DNA of 64,000 nt, from the NCBI GenBank assembly GCA_907163375.1, contig CAJQUW010008647.1, forward strand, positions 1 through 64,000, given 5' to 3'. This DNA comes from Prostheceraeus crozeri. Its lineage: Eukaryota > Platyhelminthes > Polycladida > Euryleptidae. The position numbers were made by a program, and so were the translations under genes. The notes below the pieces were generated by a model. That model was not told the DNA's origin. It made no database searches and saw nothing but the letters and a program-made list of their open reading frames with translations. Shown piece by piece: positions 62,800 through 64,000 of the stretch (its first letter is position 1; each line of letters opens with the position of its first letter).

Positions 62800-64000
62800 G
62801 GGTAAACTCGGTTAATTCGGAGGTATTTTTGCTAAAAAGCAATTTTTCTCAGCTGAACTATATCTAATCTCGCTAAATTTACGTCTAGGGGTATATGAGG
62901 GAACCTTGAATGACTCCAGCACACCAAATTTCTTTTTACAATTATCATTTTCTAGAGTCAGCAAGTAGACGAAATGATTAACAACTCGGCTAATGTGGCG
63001 GTATACTCGGGTAATTCGGAGGTATACTCGGCTAATTCGGTGGTAATATCTAATAGTGTATCTAATGATGTATAAACATTTAGCTAGGTGTTTTTGCCTA
63101 GGTTGCCTGTTAGTTCGCACTTCTAATGTATTGTTCTAAATGTTGGTGCTGGAATAATAACAATAATAATGCTCAAAAATAATAACAGTAATAATAAAAA
63201 TTGAATAGCTTGATCAGCTCAATTCTTGAGACAAAAACACAGAAATCCAAGGAAAAATATATTGACGATCGACAGAACTACTGTACATTATCGTCGACAA
63301 GCACTGCAAACAACAGTATTCAAATGCGTAATCAAATACTTCTCAGCAAAACACTGTTCATGTCCCCATACAGGGCATAGGTGACACTTCACCCACTCAC
63401 GATCAGTTGAAAGAGAATAATTCACGTTACAAATCGGACAAAGGTTCTGGTCAACATCTGATGACAATTTGCACTCGGTCAACACTCGCGCTCTCTGTAC
63501 TCTACGTTTTTTCTTCTCATCACGCGCAGCAACTGTGGGGAGATTGGGCAGGTTAGTAGAAGGGGCGGTGTTTTCGTCAGATGGAGAAACATCGGTCCCA
63601 TCTTTCTCACTAAGCAAAGACAATTCCAGCTTCTCATCATCAATGGCTGTTCTATCTACTGGAAATAAACCAGTGGCCCGAAACCCCGAGAGAATGTTAG
63701 AAAGGCTGAATGATGCCATGTAGGCCTTGGTGACCAATCTGGCAAAATCCAAGCGCGACACAGAGATGCCTATGTTTTCTCTCAAATGATCACTAACAAC
63801 AGATCGCCAATGCGATTTCAATGACTTAAAAATGGAAACATCTAAGGGTTGCAGGATGTGAGTGGTATGAGCAGGAAATGTCATGAGCTCAATTCCATTA
63901 TCCTGAGCCAATTTGATGGCTTCGGGGGTGACATGGCTTGAGTGGGAATCCATCACCACAAGCACTGGACGCTCAGCTGGCAAATGTTCCACAAATCTCC
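62800..64000 (-). mobile_element. pogo/Tigger-type transposon, left end, runs out of window
   Basis: Starts GGGTAAACTCGGTTAATTCG after a TA (62,798-62,799). Subterminal copies of CTCGGCTAATTCGG and relatives occur at about 62,985-63,045. The transposase begins at 63,288 on the minus strand and continues beyond the window. Confidence 0.75.
63288..63992 (-). CDS. pogo/Tigger transposase, C-terminal part, with PHD-like finger
   Basis: The visible part starts in the DDE domain: PVLVVMDSHSSHVTPEAIKL with the second Asp and FPAHTTHILQPLDVSIFKSL with the third, 35 residues apart (DD35D). Then RLVTKAYMASFSLSNILSGF and ATGLFPVDR, standard for pogo-like enzymes. A charged linker follows, then a C-terminal zinc segment (NLCPICNVNYSL, VKCHLCPVWGHEQCF, VVCSACRR) that looks like a PHD finger. 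This frame shows no damage, so the element may be young. The N-terminal DNA-binding half is outside the window. Confidence 0.88.
   Translation of the reverse strand: MEHLPAERPVLVVMDSHSSHVTPEAIKLAQDNGIELMTFPAHTTHILQPLDVSIFKSLKSHWRSVVSDHLRENIGISVSRLDFARLVTKAYMASFSLSNILSGFRATGLFPVDRTAIDDEKLELSLLSEKDGTDVSPSDENTAPSTNLPNLPTVAARDEKKKRRVQRARVLTECKLSSDVDQNLCPICNVNYSLSTDREWVKCHLCPVWGHEQCFAEKYLITHLNTVVCSACRR

Overview
The window looks like repeat-rich nuclear DNA from an invertebrate animal, probably marine. This is inferred from the element mix: Polintons, CR1-like and RTE-like LINEs, Penelope-like elements, Tc1/mariner, hAT and pogo transposons, and a BEL/Pao-like LTR element. I recognise no host gene, rRNA, tRNA or CRISPR array. 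Almost every gene-sized reading frame belongs to a mobile element, and I cannot name the species.

Layout. (1) 1-8,037: the right-hand part of a Polinton (P1), cut by the window start, with genes running leftward: major capsid protein, core protein, integrase, packaging ATPase, small structural proteins, then a block of poorly known genes (A, C, D, B) and a terminal repeat. (2) 8,038-25,242: decayed LINE pieces, several foldback or MITE-like inverted repeats, and long stretches with no visible gene. (3) 25,243-38,502: a nested stack. A solo LTR was hit at its 5' end by a hAT transposon that itself holds a foldback MITE. A Penelope endonuclease piece with inverted terminal repeats follows. Then comes a minus-strand CR1-like LINE split by a second Penelope piece and a mariner. 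Last are a non-autonomous hAT and a Penelope reverse transcriptase. (4) 38,503-43,860: the left end of a third Polinton (P3) abutting a BEL/Pao-like gag and LTR, with a Tc1/IS630-type transposon inside the LTR. (5) 46,733-62,684: a complete-ended Polinton relative (P2) with a perfect 6-bp target duplication, GTTGTT. (6) 62,800-64,000: the start of a pogo/Tigger-type element.

The most interesting unit is P2. It has Polinton-type terminal repeats and a protein-primed family B DNA polymerase, but I find no capsid, integrase or packaging ATPase gene and no unassigned space large enough for that set. It carries instead an accessory set: three free-standing relatives of the polymerase N-terminal domain (family A), two copies of a candidate single-strand DNA-binding protein (family B), a DEDDh exonuclease-like gene (family C), a small zinc protein (family D) and a TBP-like protein. 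The order B-D-C-A is shared with P1, including a B/D reading-frame overlap. The terminal repeats and internal promoters of P2 are rich in TGASTCA (AP-1/Maf-type) motifs. A reasonable reading is a replication-only Polinton whose integration, and perhaps packaging, was supplied in trans by P1-like relatives. All the Polinton and LTR copies are treated here as fossils; P2 is broken in several places.
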